A DNA stretch of 64,000 nt from WTFV01 sp965203525 (GTDB taxonomy: Bacteria > Acidobacteriota > Vicinamibacteria > Vicinamibacterales > UBA8438). The stretch spans positions 124,001 to 188,000 of the forward strand of contig OZ241898.1 in NCBI GenBank assembly GCA_965203525.1. Reading direction: 5' to 3'. Position numbers and translations under genes: made by a program. Each line of letters starts with the position of its first letter. Within the stretch, counting starts at the first letter, position 1. Below are positions 62,532-64,000 of the stretch, in pieces. Below the pieces are notes generated by a model. It was not told the DNA's origin and did not search any database. It saw nothing but the letters and a program-made list of their open reading frames with translations.

Positions 62532-64000
62532 ACTCCCACCGCAGGCGCAGGTTGCTGCCGAACGAGTTGCCGGCCGAGTTGTACTGCAGGAGGCCGCTGA
62601 AGAACATGCGCGGGTTGAACGCGTAGTTCACCCGCGCCACCGCCAGGTTGGTCCGGAACGTCCCGTACGGCGTGTCGATCCAGTTGAACGAGACCGTCGG
62701 CTCCACCGACATCTGCGGCAGCACCGCGATGCGCCCCTGGCTCAGCGCCACCGTCGTCAGATCGCCGTCGAAGTAGGCGCCCCGCCGCAGCGCCACCTGC
62801 CCGTTGACGCGCCGCTGCTGCCCGATGGAGTAGGAGATCTGCGCGTCGGCGAAGCCGTAGCCCCCCGCCGGGATCGAGAAGCCGGCGCCGGGCGGCGTGA
62901 ACGGCCGCACCAGCAGCTCGTAGTTGTCGGCCGCGGTGAACGTGATCCGGTCGCTGGATTCGAACTCGGTCTGGAACGCGACGACGTTCTGGCGCGTCTC
63001 CAGGTGGTTTTCGTCGGCCGTCAGGATGTAGTCGACGCTCGCTTCCAGGCTGAACTGCCGGACGCTGGCGATCGATTGCGGCCGCGGGCTGAACCGCCCC
63101 GACAGGTAGCTGCGGCGGAAGTTGTCGCGCCGCAGGAAGCCCACCTCCGGCAGGAAGTTGTCTTCGACCAGGAGGTGATCGACCTTCAGGCCGTAGCGGT
63201 CCGCCGCGTACTCGAACGTGCCCTGGTAGCTCGTGTCCCGGCCGCGGTGGTCCGGGCCGGGCACCCGGGTGCGGGCGAGGTAGGTGATCAGGCTGAGGTT
63301 CTCGAAGAAGGCGAAGGTGCCGTCGACGCCGTACGCCTGGCTGGAGCCGGGGGCGACCCGCGAGACCGACCGGTTGGTGAACATCGCGCCGACCGAGCTG
63401 CGCCGCAGGACGTCGCGCCGCAGGCGGACGACGGTGAAGTTGGTCGGGTCGGAGCGGGAGATCGTCTCGTCGCCGGCCTGGATGTTCAGGGCGCCGACGT
63501 CGAACTGGCCGAGCTTGCCGGTCACCCGCGCGCCCCCGACGATCGGCACGACCCGCGACGTGCCGTCGGGCGCCCGCTCGAGTCCGATCTTCCGGCTGTA
63601 GAAGAGCTGCGGGACGTTGACGTCGCCGAAGATCCCGCCCACCGGCCCGCCGCCCGGACCGCCGAAGCGGCCGGTGACGCCGCCGCGGGCGAAACCGAAG
63701 ATGCCCCGCCCCTCGAGGAAGAACTCGCGCTTCTCCGGAAAGAACAGCGGGAAGCGGGTCAGGTTGACCTGCCGCTCGTCCACCTCCACCTGCGCGAAGT
63801 CGGTGTTGTAGGTGAAGTCGGCGGTCAGGTTCTGCGTGATCCCGTACTTGACGTCGATGCCGGCGTCGCCGCTCCCCGCGTCGACGACCGCCGGGGACGC
63901 GGTCAGGTCGGTGGTGACGCCGCCGATCGCGTACGGCTTGACCTCGACGTTGCGGCTGGCCGGGGGCGGTTCGAGACCGACCAGCGTCCCGGCCGCCGAG
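62398..64000 (-). CDS. DUF5916 outer-membrane-type protein, N-terminus beyond window edge
   Basis: The minus frame is open from the right edge to a TGA at 62398 (about 534 codons seen). It contains KYGITQNLTADFTYNTDFAQ and VNLTRFPLFFPEKREFFLEG, the hallmark of DUF5916 proteins, which usually start with a family 9 carbohydrate-binding-like domain (outside the window). The rest alternates short beta strands (for example FNWIDTPYGTFRTNLAVARV) and ends NRLFRF with a terminal Phe, typical of outer-membrane beta-barrels. Role unknown. Confidence 0.85.
   Translation of the reverse strand, partial: SAAGTLVGLEPPPASRNVEVKPYAIGGVTTDLTASPAVVDAGSGDAGIDVKYGITQNLTADFTYNTDFAQVEVDERQVNLTRFPLFFPEKREFFLEGRGIFGFARGGVTGRFGGPGGGPVGGIFGDVNVPQLFYSRKIGLERAPDGTSRVVPIVGGARVTGKLGQFDVGALNIQAGDETISRSDPTNFTVVRLRRDVLRRSSVGAMFTNRSVSRVAPGSSQAYGVDGTFAFFENLSLITYLARTRVPGPDHRGRDTSYQGTFEYAADRYGLKVDHLLVEDNFLPEVGFLRRDNFRRSYLSGRFSPRPQSIASVRQFSLEASVDYILTADENHLETRQNVVAFQTEFESSDRITFTAADNYELLVRPFTPPGAGFSIPAGGYGFADAQISYSIGQQRRVNGQVALRRGAYFDGDLTTVALSQGRIAVLPQMSVEPTVSFNWIDTPYGTFRTNLAVARVNYAFNPRMFFSGLLQYNSAGNSFGSNLRLRWEYSPGSELFVVYTDDRDVTGGLRPDRGWDLRNRGFVVKFNRLFRF

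Overview
The window is a high-GC bacterial chromosome fragment that reads most like Acidobacteriota, probably a Vicinamibacteria-type genome. The hints are two near-identical secreted proteins with a 'DLQGVWDF'-like start of the mature chain, a DUF5916 outer-membrane-type protein, a TonB protein with a carboxypeptidase-regulatory domain beside M56 peptidase remnants, DUF3500, and a tmRNA tag (ADTQLPLAA) close to acidobacterial tags I remember. This placement is inference from family recall, not a measured phylogeny.

Layout. 0-8 kb: housekeeping and secreted enzymes (SDR protein, split-barrel-like protein, cytidine deaminase, dienelactone hydrolase), with a 1.05 kb gene-plus-leader duplication. 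8-10.5 kb: a Mu-like prophage remnant with an internal inversion, lying inside a destroyed M56 peptidase gene; then a TonB gene whose signal peptide is frameshifted. 11.6-18.7 kb: serine hydrolase, ssrA, GAF protein and a two-gene ABC exporter. 18.8-31.6 kb: a defence island ordered hsdM, TIR gene (broken by an IS66-type element), hsdS (frameshifted), XRE-ImmA, a 198-aa protein, a ParA-like ATPase, a 45-aa ORF and hsdR. It ends in a 24-codon scar of another hsdM on the opposite strand. 31.9-37.3 kb: two transporters, a beta-propeller lyase-like protein and an FAH-family hydratase. 37.6-41.6 kb: a second, eroded defence zone with Uma2, a gutted cysteine desulfurase of DndA type, a DndC-like start, a methyltransferase-HNH fusion and small remnants. 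41.6-49.2 kb: a form II-type cox operon (coxS-coxL-coxM-coxD), PEP mutase, a phosphodiesterase and tRNA-His. 49.3-64 kb: a phosphatase regulator and a surface-glycan zone (SDR, WecA-like, CapD/FlaA1-like, HAD-UbiA, methyltransferase, GT-C membrane transferase broken by a second identical IS66 copy), ending in a partial DUF5916 gene.

The most unusual property is a recurring micro-duplication. At twelve separate loci about 36 bp is repeated with a start-to-start period of 70-74 bp (usually exactly 72), the sequence between copies being mostly not repeated. Each locus repeats its own local sequence, almost always at a gene start, gene end or protein linker. In several cases the period of 24 codons keeps the frame.

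The best candidate for a composite system is the island at 18.8-31.5 kb: a type I restriction-modification set with a TIR protein between hsdM and hsdS, and XRE-ImmA, a 198-aa protein, a ParA ATPase and a micro-ORF between hsdS and hsdR. As sequenced, the TIR gene and hsdS are both broken, so the system looks inactivated or partly active.
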